Assembly (NCBI GenBank): GCA_031216445.1
Contig: CM062218.1
Span: 5,229,001 to 5,293,000 of the forward strand
DNA from: Lateolabrax maculatus
Taxonomy: Eukaryota > Chordata > Actinopteri > Acropomatiformes > Lateolabracidae
Direction: 5' to 3'
DNA length: 64,000 nt
Numbering within the stretch: position 1 is the stretch's first letter; each line of letters starts with the position of its first letter. Below are positions 51,401-63,400 of this stretch, in pieces. The notes below the pieces were generated by a model. It was not told where the DNA came from. It worked only from the letters and a program-made list of their open reading frames with translations, and ran no database searches. The translations under genes were made by a program, and so were the position numbers.

Positions 51401-54400
51401 AAAATAATTCTTATGTACAATATGAAATCTCAAGTACAGTCAGTGAATATGGCTAACAAATGTTTTCCAAGATTAAGATCATGATATTGCACATTATGTC
51501 CCATAAATCAGAGTTTAAATGATTGAATCGTCGAATCGTCGGAGAGGCAGTAATCCAGAGAGAAAAAGAGATTAAGACTAAACAAACACAGCAGAACCGA
51601 GCGCTGCTGTCCATCTCTCAGCCTGAGGTAGATGAGTTGTAACGTTTGATTGCCTCAGGAAGAAAGGATCATGGTCGGAACGGTTTACTGCTGAAGGTGC
51701 TCCTGTGTGTGTCCAGCACATCATGGAGAGAGCGAAAGTCAATGTCCACGATGTTACGCAGCGTCCTCCTCCTCTCGGACACCTCCACCTAAAGAATCAA
51801 GCTCCACCCCCAGGACAGAGCCAGCCGTCCTGATGAGCTCGTTGATTGTGCTGGCGTCGACTGCCCTCACCCTGCTGCCCCAGCACACGACAGCAAAGAA
51901 AATAGCACTGGCTACCACAGACTATTAGAACATCCTCAGCACGGCTGCCGACATCGAATGACCGGAGCCTCAGCAGAAAGTCGAGTCGGCTCTGTGGTCT
52001 TAGCTCAGTCCAGCTTGTTGTTGGAGATTATGTCCAGTATTATCAGTGACACCTGTGACATCCTTGCTGTGACAAGTCAAGATGTCTGTTGTGAGAAAGG
52101 TTGGTTGTATAGGCAATCATTGCATCCCATCATTTTTAACATTTCAAGGTTTTGCTAAAAGAATATGCAACATTTACAAGTGAAAAAAAGTCCAAGGACT
52201 TGAGTCGTGTCTGCATACATTGCTCTCTCCCAGGTTGTTAACCATCCTAAACAAGGTCTATTTTATAACATGCATTAAGCTCAAGATGGCTAAATTTGGT
52301 GTTAGGACCATTATTGGATTTAGGAACTGTCTGTCTCAGGAGTAAGGTTCTGCCTGAAAGCCTCAATTTGAGGAATTAAAAAAGTCCTCTGAGTCGAGAC
52401 TTGGGAGAGACTGCATGTTTTGTTGTCTAATTGTGTAATTGGGCAGCTCTCTGGGCAGTAGGCATTAAAAAGGAGCATTTGAATAATTCAATAGAGTTTG
52501 GCTCCATGTCCCATTTTGTTCTCTGTTACAATAAGTGAATTTATCCCAAATGTAATATTTAAAACTGAGGGTTTGTTGTCATCATCAGTCATCATCAGCT
52601 TTCCCCATGCTGCTGTGACTGGCTGAAACTGGATCTGTGCTATACCTACAGCCTGACAAGCATTCATTGATTGTATATTGATTGGAAAAGAGGTCATTAG
52701 GGCCCTCCTGAATAATTTCTTGACGATAACAAGGTTGTAGCAAACCCATGCCTGAAAATGCAATGTGTTACACAGGTGTTTCACACACTCGACGTAATCA
52801 TTTGGCAGCTCAACTGGGCACAAGTACAAGACGAAGGATCAGTGTGTGAGAGAGTGCAAGGTCAGAGGCAGGCTGTTGAATTCAGCAGCACTCTGTTAGA
52901 AGAGAAAATAGGTTCTCTTTAACCAGGTGGCTCGCCTAAAGTTTAAAGAAACAAGAGCTGAGTTTGCCCTTTTAAACATGTTGCTTATCTTCATCTTCAT
53001 GTGGGCCAAATGACTTCCTATTTGTATCCCCATTTGTCCCCAGTCGTTTAGTGTAATGCATGTTTCATGTTTTTGATTTACTTCACAAAGGGAGCCTTAT
53101 TTTAATTCAGGACATTTCTAAATTGTGTTATGATGATTTACCGTCTGCTCGGTTTGCAGGCAATGTGAAATATTTTAGCATTTATCTTTTATAATAAAAA
53201 GCAGCTGCCAAAGCTATGCTGTTTGGATCAGTACAATGTTTCAGACATGCAGTACTGGTAACATTTATAACCATGTTCACTGAATCGTAATAGGTGCTTT
53301 TTAACAGCTTCGCTTTTAAGTAGTCTGGCCACTGAACACTTAATTAGGAGGAAGACGAACGTGGAGCAGGAAATGGCATCGACTTGAAACTTGAACCAGT
53401 GTGGACATGTGGCCCTGATGCATGGGACCACATGACCATCTGTCCAATAGAGCTCTGCAATTAACCAGATCACGTGATATTGATAGAAGTGCAATAGTAG
53501 GTACTCTGGGATTCTTCTTTATCCCAGAAACAACAGAGGCCATGCAGGTGAAAAAACTACACACATACAAGTCATATACAAACCAAACAACTCTCCCATA
53601 CACCTGCAGTCATCCATGTTTACACTATACAGACAGGTTAGCAGCAAATCCATTATGAGCAATCCACAGCTTCAACAGCCTGGGTACAAAGGACTGATTT
53701 ACTTTCTCCATTTTATGAGGTATAAGCCTATTACCAAAACGTCTGTGACTCAGTACATTGTAAAGTGGATGATCTGTGCTTTTCAGTATGCGCTGAAATT
53801 TATACAACAATCTCTGATTGTGTGTTTCAGTGACTCAATGATTTCACCTGTAGGTGAGCTGGCTTTCCCTTATAATCCCTACCAATGTGTTGTCACCCTG
53901 TTTTTGACACGTCAGTAGAGCTATAATTTAAGAAAGTAAATTAATCTCATATTACCTTTTCATGCTTTCCAATATCTTCATTGCATTCAGCCTGGCTTCA
54001 TGACATGACCAACACAGATCCTCACAGTTGCGGGTTTGATATCAGACAAGAGCAGATCGGATTGGATACTTTTTTGTGCTGATCCCAAATCCTCAGAGAC
54101 CTCTTTCTCACATCTGCAAAAACTTTGTCATAGAGCATAGCACAAGCCAGTCACTGGAGATTTGAGAGCGCTGACTCAAAGTCAGGATAACCTTGACTGA
54201 CATTTTCTAAGATAATACTTTCAAGGATCTAACAATGTTAACCTTTATGATTCTTGGTGTATTGATTATTATTATACAGACAAAAAAGATTGGATTGTTT
54301 TCTTTATATCTGTTGAAAATGTAATATTTAGTTATTATAGATCCAATTGTACATACAGCTATCATTATCACTTCTGTAACTCATAACTCGCAGTCCTGAC

Positions 54401-57400
54401 ACCTGAATTTCATTTTGGGGTAATTGGTGGGGATTTGTTTTGCAGCTCTAAATTGATATTTCAGCTGCTGGGAATGAGATGTAAACTAATGCAGACTGCA
54501 GTTTACATTTTTATTGATAGTAATGTCAAGTTGAAAAAGATGCATGTATAATTTTCTTCAGAGTGCGAGATTTTGTTTCCTAAAAAGTGCTTTGTCATCT
54601 GAACCCCTCCAATGTCCAAGCTCCCCTCTGCAGCACTTTTCATGAAAAATAGAGAGGCTCCTCTAGTCCAATGGTAGAGTATTTTAGGGGGAGACAATGC
54701 TGAGTCACTGACATTGTTGTCCTGATGGAGGAGAAATCATTTTAAAATACTTTATAGTTCAATAAAAGCACATTTCAGAGTAAAGAATTTATTTTATCTC
54801 CTAGACTAATATAATAATATTTTATCCGGACATTTAACCTTCACATAAGAAATGTAAATGATCACCTCCTACATCTCAATCAGAATAGTCATAATTTCAC
54901 CCTCTCTGCATTGGCTGCTTTATGTCAGCTATATGCACTGATGTGACGGCGGAGCGTGACTGTTATTGGTTGAGGCACCTCCCTGAACACCACGAGGATG
55001 AGACAGGACAACATCGGGGAGGGGGGAGAGGTGGAGAGGAGGGAGGTGTGCTCCTTTCTTTCACAATTTCACTGCTGACAAGGGACTGTGTGCGAGCGAG
55101 CAGGAGAGAGAGAGAAAGGGAGTGAACAAAAACACTAAGCTGCCAACTCCTGTGGCAGCAGCCGAGCAGAAAGAGAGAGAGAGAGGGAGAGAGAGGGAGA
55201 GAAACAGCCTGCAGTTAGCAAGAGAGACGGTAACATCCTCCAGCGTGGTGTTTTGGTGCTGAGCTGACCTTGCAGAGCTCAGACTCGACTGTTTGGAGCC
55301 TCAGGCAGTCGCGAGCAGGGAGACTGTGAGCATGGATCCTGGAAGGTCTATCCAGCATGAGATCAGCTCTCTCAAAGGTACTCCTCTCGCCTCCTTTTTT
55401 TTTTTTTTTTTTTTTTTTGATATTCTGCTTCCTCAGACTGTTGTCACCACCATCATATGCTTTCAGGACCGCCTTGTTTTCCCACAATCCCTCTCCGGTG
55501 GGGACTTCCTCATCATATGGATTCAGGCTGTACTAAAAGTTCAGTTTTGAAGGTTTAAGGGCTGTTGAGTTAAATGGAGGAATTATAATCCTCTGTTTTC
55601 TCTCGCTCTCTGCATTTTTTTGTGGATAAAAGGAATGAAAAGCTTTTGTCCCCCTTTGTGTTCAGGCGTGACCACAGGGGTTGGACCAGGGGTCAGGGGT
55701 AATGATTGCGCTGAGAGGGTGTATTTTACGAGCATGTGTGCGAGATGCTGTGGGAGGTCGGTGCTGCATGCGGCACATTGAATGCGTCTGCGCCGGGAGA
55801 TGCAGAGCACATCGGCTGCTGCAGAGCGGCTGCTGCTGCTGCTGCTGCATCGCCGCGGTAACAGCAGCGGTACAGCCAAGCGTTGCCCTGCCCCTCAGCC
55901 AGGGTTGGGTCGGTTGGTGCAGAAAGCCTGGTTAAAAAGGGACATCCGTAGTTGTGGAAGATATATGTCTTTTTCTCTGTTCTTGTCTGCTACTTGTCAG
56001 GGTGCAGCATGGTTCCTTACAATTAGTGTTTACATCAGCAAAGTTCCTCCCACCTCCCTCACTCACACGTGTCTCACTACTTTACTGTCACAGAATTAGA
56101 AGTCCAGTGGTACAATAATTTTGCATGTCTCATTTCTTACAAAATTTTTTCTTCATTAGGGCTGGTTGTCAAACATCAATACTTTTTGGGTACTGAAATG
56201 TCTCTGCAGCAATGATCAGAAACTCTAAAATGTCTGGTCAGTTTTATAATCTTGTTCACCTGTTCTTTGATCAGATTAAGGCTGAGACTAATAATTATTT
56301 CAAAAGATAAATCCATCAGTTGTAGCCTCTGATATAATCCTATGATATAAAAAACTGAAAAAAGAAGCAATTTTCTGTTGAAAGAAATCGATTGATCCAC
56401 TAATTGTTTCTGATCTAGATCACATATTTCCTTATTTAAATCAAACTTTATCAGTTTCAGACTGTTTATTTATTCAGGGAAAGTTCTTGAATGTATGAAA
56501 AACAAGTATACATGTTTGTAATAATGCCCAACCCTATTCTCCAGTGAGTTTGATGCAAATCAACTGTGGAAAACGTTTGTTTGACATTTTGTTGCTGTGA
56601 CAACACATTAAAAAGATTTACCTAATAGGACTTCACCTTTTTTGTTTGTTTCTCAACTTGCAAAGTAAAGCAAGAGCCTTTTTTCCATTGTAATATACAT
56701 TTGTACTTTTTTTTCTTAAAACAAGCTCTTAGTAAAGTACAGTTTTTATTTGGAATACACCCAATGTATGCATATTCTGAGCAATTTATGTCCCCAAAGC
56801 ATCTTAATTTATTCAAATGCTACTCCTCTCCTCCCATTTGTCTTCCATTCCCTGCAGGTACAACTGTCTGCATGGCTGATTTTCCAGACTTAGTTTATCA
56901 GGTATTCAGGCCATGGAGAGTGCGCTACTTTTAACTAATCTTTGAATCGATGCTCTCCATCTACATCTGACTAAGAAAAGGATTAACAGCAGACTGACTG
57001 ACAGTTAGTGGGACAGAAAGCCTCCATTTTGAGGAGACAGAACCCAACCAGACGATGGTGAAACTGGCTCAGCCCAAAGAAAAGACTGTTTTAAAAGCCG
57101 CTCTGTGTGGAGCTGAGGTTTCGTCTGGAGTAGTCTGGCCTGGTGAAATGTGGCAACACTTGTGTGGAACAGCTTTCCGGGCGGTAGAGGCATTTAAACG
57201 ATCCTGGAGAGGGATCTGAAGGAGTCCTACCCACACGGATAGACTGAGAATGTTTTCCCCCGGGCTCCCGGGACAAAAGCTCCCTCGCTTCACTGAGCGC
57301 TCCCAATGGAGTTACTTAACATGTTGGACACTGCTGCTTACTCAGTGCAGCTCAGTTCATTTGTAAGCATGTCATCACCTCAAGACCATCACTCCCATTG

Positions 57401-60400
57401 TCAATTCTTGTCAGCTATTTTCAGGCACTTGGTACAGAGTCAGCTCTTTAACACAAGAGCTTGTTGATGATCTCCTGTTTGTGTGGAGACAAGCGAAGGC
57501 CACTGTTGATATGTGGCCTTGGTGACTTATCCCTGACAGCAGAATTCACCCATTAAAACAGCAGGATATTCTTCTCTCTTATACCTCCTTATACCAGCCA
57601 GCTCTGGGTCCTGACCCAAATATTTTAAGCTCATTTCAGGCTTATGCAGATCTCTGAACAAGGATTGAGGAAGACTTTTGAGCTGCATTCAGCTACATTT
57701 GCTGGATGATTGAATGAGACTCCACTCCACATGGAAGATATTTACTTTCCTACTTACAAGAACAATGTGAACTTTCTGCTTTTTAACAGTATGAGCTTAT
57801 CTACCAGACTGTTGGCACTCTTAACCTGATTCAACCTGTGTGGAGCTCTACCATTAGTTTTGACTGTGTGTTTCAACACTTGCTCTACTCCAGGGTTTCT
57901 GTCTAGGCCTTATCAGTATGTTTTCAAAAAACTGATGATTGATGCTTTCTGAAGGTTATGTGCTGGTGAAAGGAAGATGGCAGTGCTTTTTAGGCAGAGC
58001 AGGTCCAAACCGGGGATATCCAGTTAACAAAAAGTTCAGGGTAGGGGTCAGTGCACTTGACCTCTAAGCAGTTTAGTGTTACGGACCTGCGTGGCAAGGA
58101 GGCAAAGTAGCTTCCTGACATTCGGCCAGTTCACGCTTGAATTATGCAGTTAAAATGAGAAACTTTAAACGCCAAATAAAATAGTGGAAGATGTTTCTAC
58201 ACAAGTGATGTATATTGACATATTTGGGATTATAAATTGGTGTTTCAGTGTGGTGATCTGAAATATATTTATTTCCACAATTCACTTTTGTCATTCTCAG
58301 ACAAAATGATGCCATAAAATAACAAAATGCAGAAATGTTGCTCATGTTACTACCTGATACTGACAATGCAGCTTTTCAAATGAATTGTATTCTGCCAGTC
58401 ATTGCAGGTGTGTTTAATGATGTTCTTTGTTGGACTCATTCAGTTCATTCCCTGTCACAATGAAAGTGCTCAGGCAGGATCAGCCATTGTTTTTACTGTA
58501 TAAAGAGTTATGTACTGTATATACAGTGCTGTGCAGGCAGCAGCTGACAGCCTGTCAATACGCCCTGCAGCTGATCTGGGGTCATCAGCTGTCTTTTCCA
58601 CGGCTGAAGCCCTGAGGACAGACCATTGTGTCCAACAAGAACAGAGAAACAGAAAGTGCTTTCTAATCTTGGTGATATACAACATTGTTTTGACATCCTG
58701 AACGATTGCGGTATCAGCGAGACACATCTATACTACATGTACTTTTCTGCAAAGATCCAATAAATCCATGAATTTGTGGTGGTATTTCATATTGTTTAGT
58801 TGATAGATTTTGGATATTACTGACTAGTTTTTAGTTTTAGTGACATTTTCTCAGCATCAAGACTCCTTAATGATCATGATGGGAAGCTCCCTCTCTGCCT
58901 TGATTCACAGGCCTGATTGCAGCATCAGATAAACAGTACGCGGGCTGTCCTTAACCAAACTGTTAAAGTAAAAATAACAACATGGTTAACATCATAACAG
59001 GGTTATTATGTGGCTCCCTGATGACCTGTAAGTATATGGTTTAGATTTGAATCTGCAATCTTAAGATGAATAAGTATCCCTCTATGATTAGCTTCCTTAT
59101 TTCCCCACAATATCCGGTACATGTATCTGCTCTGTTTGATATCTGCAGATAACAGTCCAGTCCAGCATCAGTTCAGCATTTTCTCTTTCCTCTACTGCTG
59201 CACTTTCTGCTTGCCAAGAATTTCCCAGCACAAAGTGATCAATGAGGACAAAGCAGGGGATGAATAAGCGTCTGCTGGAGTTGGGACGGGACGGGGCGGG
59301 GGGGTGGTGTCATAGTTCAAAATATTTGATACTCAAATGCACTAAATGTGTGTGTGGATTCTAGATGTTTATGGCCACATTTCTGTACAGTTGTAGTTCT
59401 TGAAAATATCAAGTGGCTTCACTCATTCTGCGTGTGTGTTGGATGTTGCTGATGCATACATCCTGTCGGTATCGCATGTTCAGAGATGAACAGCTCATAT
59501 GTCACTTTCCTGGTCTCAGCAGCAGCAGCCGTATTCAGTAGCTCTCAGATGCTTCAGCTGCTATTTGAGCTGCAGGAATTGGTGGACGGCCGTGTTTCAG
59601 ATTCCTCACCTGATTCTGTCCAGCCAGGGCAGTGATCACTCCAGATGGGATAACTGCAGTCACGTTGTGCGAAGTGTATACTGCATACAGAGACGGGAAA
59701 AGACATCAAAGAGTCTGTCTGCCACTGATTGAAGCAGTTTTAATCACATTCTTTTGCATTAAAAATGGATCACAAGACAACTTCAAAGGGATTGCTTGTA
59801 GTGATACATCACTCAGAGACGTATCGCCCGACTCTGCAGTTGCTCTCAGCTCTACATAATGTTTCAGTGTGTTTCTGCTTACTTTGGTTCTACAAGCACA
59901 ACTTTCTTGTTTTGGTGTCGGTCTCACCGCTCACCGGTATTTTACACACCCGTATAAGTTTGACAGTTTTCAACTTCACAGGTGGTAATATGTTGGTATT
60001 ACATTTACAGCATGTTTCTGCTGCCCACAAGTGGCCAAGAAATCGGGTATTACAGGTTTAAGTAAGAAAAAATACAATAATTCCCCCAAAAGGCCAATTA
60101 TCCCTTTAAGACATTGTACCAAAAACTCAATCAATGGCAACACCGGGCAGTCTTTGGTGCAAACTCCTAAAGTAACATACACTACAGTTACTACGCTCAC
60201 TCTTTTATTCCTATCTGAGCTCTTGAATGCAGTATGAGTGCATTATGGGTCAAGCAGGATTGGGATAGCCTGCTTCTAGACCTTTGAATCACCATCCACA
60301 TCTCAGATTTGTTCAGCGATTCTGTAAAAGCAACGGAGTAATTTCAGCAATTGATGAGATAAAAAAGGTAACCAGTTCCAGAAAACATGGACGGCATGTC

Positions 60401-63400
60401 CAATAAAATCAAAGCAAACCATTGCCCTAATTGAGTTCCTTGTATACTGAAGAGTTCTAGGTGTGTAATTCAGTCTGTGAGGACTGAATGTGTGGTCGAC
60501 TTTGGGTCTGTATTCTTCAGTAATGGTCAGTGTAATCCTGTTAGAGCTGTCACTGAGCCTGTCAGTCATGCTGGTTGATAAGTCTGGCCACGATCCGAGC
60601 TGAGAGGTCTCCTAACTTAGCTGATGTGATTACATAATCTCATTTACCTCAAGCTTCCTGTAATTCAGAAGGGCAACTGCCCTCGTAATTTGACACATCC
60701 TCTCTAATCATCCTTTAATCCTCTTCTCGGTGGGACATAATTACAACCTTTATGCTTTGTTTTGTCAGGCAGAGGGGACTCAGCTAGGGGATTGAAACCA
60801 GGTGACTCTTAAACCACTTGTATGACCAGTGTTAAAACCCTCCTGAGCTTTCCCTGAAGTGTCCAGAAGGTGGCACTGTTAGTGCAGCTACTGCAGGCTG
60901 ATACAAATTATTGCCAGAATTGGTGGAGGCCTTAATGGCATTGCATTCACAGAGTTAAGTGCTATAAAGACAGCTTCTTTTTCCACATCCATTACCATTA
61001 TACCGGGCTTTATTTTTCTGTCCTTAATCGTGCCTAAAATGGTCCTGTGGTCTACACATTAATCAGTATATTATGCCATTAAAAGCATTTTCTCCAACAG
61101 ACCAGGCACTGCAGTGACATTTGGTGTTTGTGTGTCAACACCACTCCAGTTTTAAAAGAGCTTTCTTTCCATTTTTATAGGCAGTTACATTTACAGAGTA
61201 TTTTTTTTAAATTGTGGATATTTCACTTTGGAACAAACTGCATCTCCACTAACTGTGTTTGCTCCTTTCTCTTGTGTTTTTTTTCCTTTCTAGGTAAGTG
61301 GCTGTTCCTGCCTTTAAAACTGTGTGTGGGGTTGAGTTGTGGCTCCCAGGTGACGATGTGGGTCAGTGGAGGCTGTCAGGTGGCACAGAAAGGGTGAGCT
61401 CCTCCTCTCCCTGTTTTTTTTTGTCCGAAGTTCACTTTGAGTATAACATATGGGTCTCTGTCTTTGTCAATGTCCTCATAGCATTGATCCAAATTCATTT
61501 TCCACTCTTTACAAAACAGCTTTGTATATAGTCCAGCTTTTTATTTGACGTAATAATTATAGTGACTAGACAGTCTGTGTTGTTGTTGGTGGCATGAAAG
61601 GCTGCAGGATGTTGGTCATTATGTCTGACACACTCTTTGCTCTGATGCCAAGCCAACTGAATCAACTTGATCAGATCTGCAGCTCGAGGCCATGTCTCTG
61701 TGTCTGTCCCTGTCTTTCTTTTTGTACGACTGTATCTCAAGTGAAATCTTTAACCCCTTGGTGAAAGGGAGGAATCACGTGCAGTTTTTACAGTCCGAAA
61801 GTCCACTTTTTGTGTAATATTAGGGCTGAACCTAATATGTTTTCATTTCATTTATTCTGTTATTTTTTTTAACAATCAGTCATTACGTTTATACAGAAAA
61901 TGGTGACGAATGATCATCACAACATCCCAGAGCCCAAGGTGACATCTTCAGATTACTTGTTTTGTTTGACCAGCAGTCCAAAATCCAGAGAAATTCAATT
62001 CACAATTATATAAAATCAGTAATTCTCATCAATAAATTCTCATATTTAGCATTTTTTCTTGATAACTTACTCAAACAAGTAATTCATTTTCAAAATTCAG
62101 TCATTTGGCTAATTGTTTCAGCAGTAATTTATATTTATTGATGCCTCTGTAGATGTTATGAGAAATGTTTCTGTATTACGAAGCCTGCCTGAACCTCAAA
62201 CTACCTCAGGTTTCCTACACATGGTAAACTGTGTATACCATATTTTGATCATGTAACTATCCAGAGTGGGTTATGTTCAAGCATGAAGCCAAAATCATCC
62301 TCTTGAATTTGTTTTTTATTCCTCCTACTGACATTTAAGTTTGTCAGTAATTCTAAGTTATAAAGCCGTAGTCCTTGTGCCATTTCCAGAACTTGCCTGG
62401 CATTAGACGAAGTTATAAAAGCTGCAGGGGCTGTTTGTTGGCCAACCCTCACCGCAGGCAAAACAGTCGACAACAGCCAGCAAGGCGCCTCCCCGCATGA
62501 AAAAAATCCACTCTTTCCTCATGAGACCTCTTCTTTACCACTCTTCTCCAGGCAAAACATAGTTACTATCATGCATTTTTCTCATGGTGGTGCAAAGTCT
62601 GGCAGTGATCTGGAAAGAGAAGAGGGGAATGTAGTCAGGGGCCTGATCAGGAGCTGGACAGAGGCTGGGGTGGAGTACTCATGAAAGGGTTTATTTTAAA
62701 GTAGCCCCTTTCACACTGTCACGGCTGGGTTTATTAGGAGGGCAAAGCTGATATATAGGACTCCACTAATGGCCCCCCACACATATCATGCTGACAGAGT
62801 GGCCTCAGAGGTTTTTAAGTGTCATCCAGGGCCAAAGTGCCTTTTAAGTTTTGTTCTTGCTTATCGGGCAGTCAAAAACACCATTGTTGCACCACGGTGG
62901 ATATATTACCCATTACCTTAACTTCCCTCGTGTGATATCCTCCCAGTCAATGCAGTCATAGACAAAGTTTCTTTTTCATCTGGTAGTTAGTTGGCGTCTA
63001 AGAAGACAGTGTTCAAAGTCTGAGAATTAGAGTGTTTTAATGAGCCATGGAGCTGGCTGATTGAGGCCTTGAAGCCTCCATGGAGAAGAAGTTGCTTGTG
63101 TAACTATGCGTGTTATTTCAACTGCACACAGTACACCATGGTTTATATTACACCCCTTTCAATTAGGTTGTTCAGTCACCGATTATCTCCCCGTTCTTGA
63201 ATATTTTTTAGTTTTGGAGCAAACAGGCCAATTTCAATCAGCCCGTGAGCATCGTTAGGTTGAATAACGACTTCAGCCATGAACAAACCAACGTATATAC
63301 TCTCCTCTCAAGATGTAGAGAGGAAAAGTGTTTCCAAAGTTCAGTGTAGCGCCCCCGTTTATGTGCAACTTATATGTTTTGTTGTCCAATTCAAACAATC

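Larger units (their letters stand above)
41338..54939. other. plec: Long plec intron between the two 3' first exons
   Basis: About 14 kb with no supported coding exon. It contains the nested element at 51111-52089, small inverted repeats such as CTAACTTTAAAAAAAGTTAG near 49690, and ordinary AT-rich sequence. An exon-like 41-base piece at 41863-41903 has a phase that cannot join the shared exon. Confidence 0.5.
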
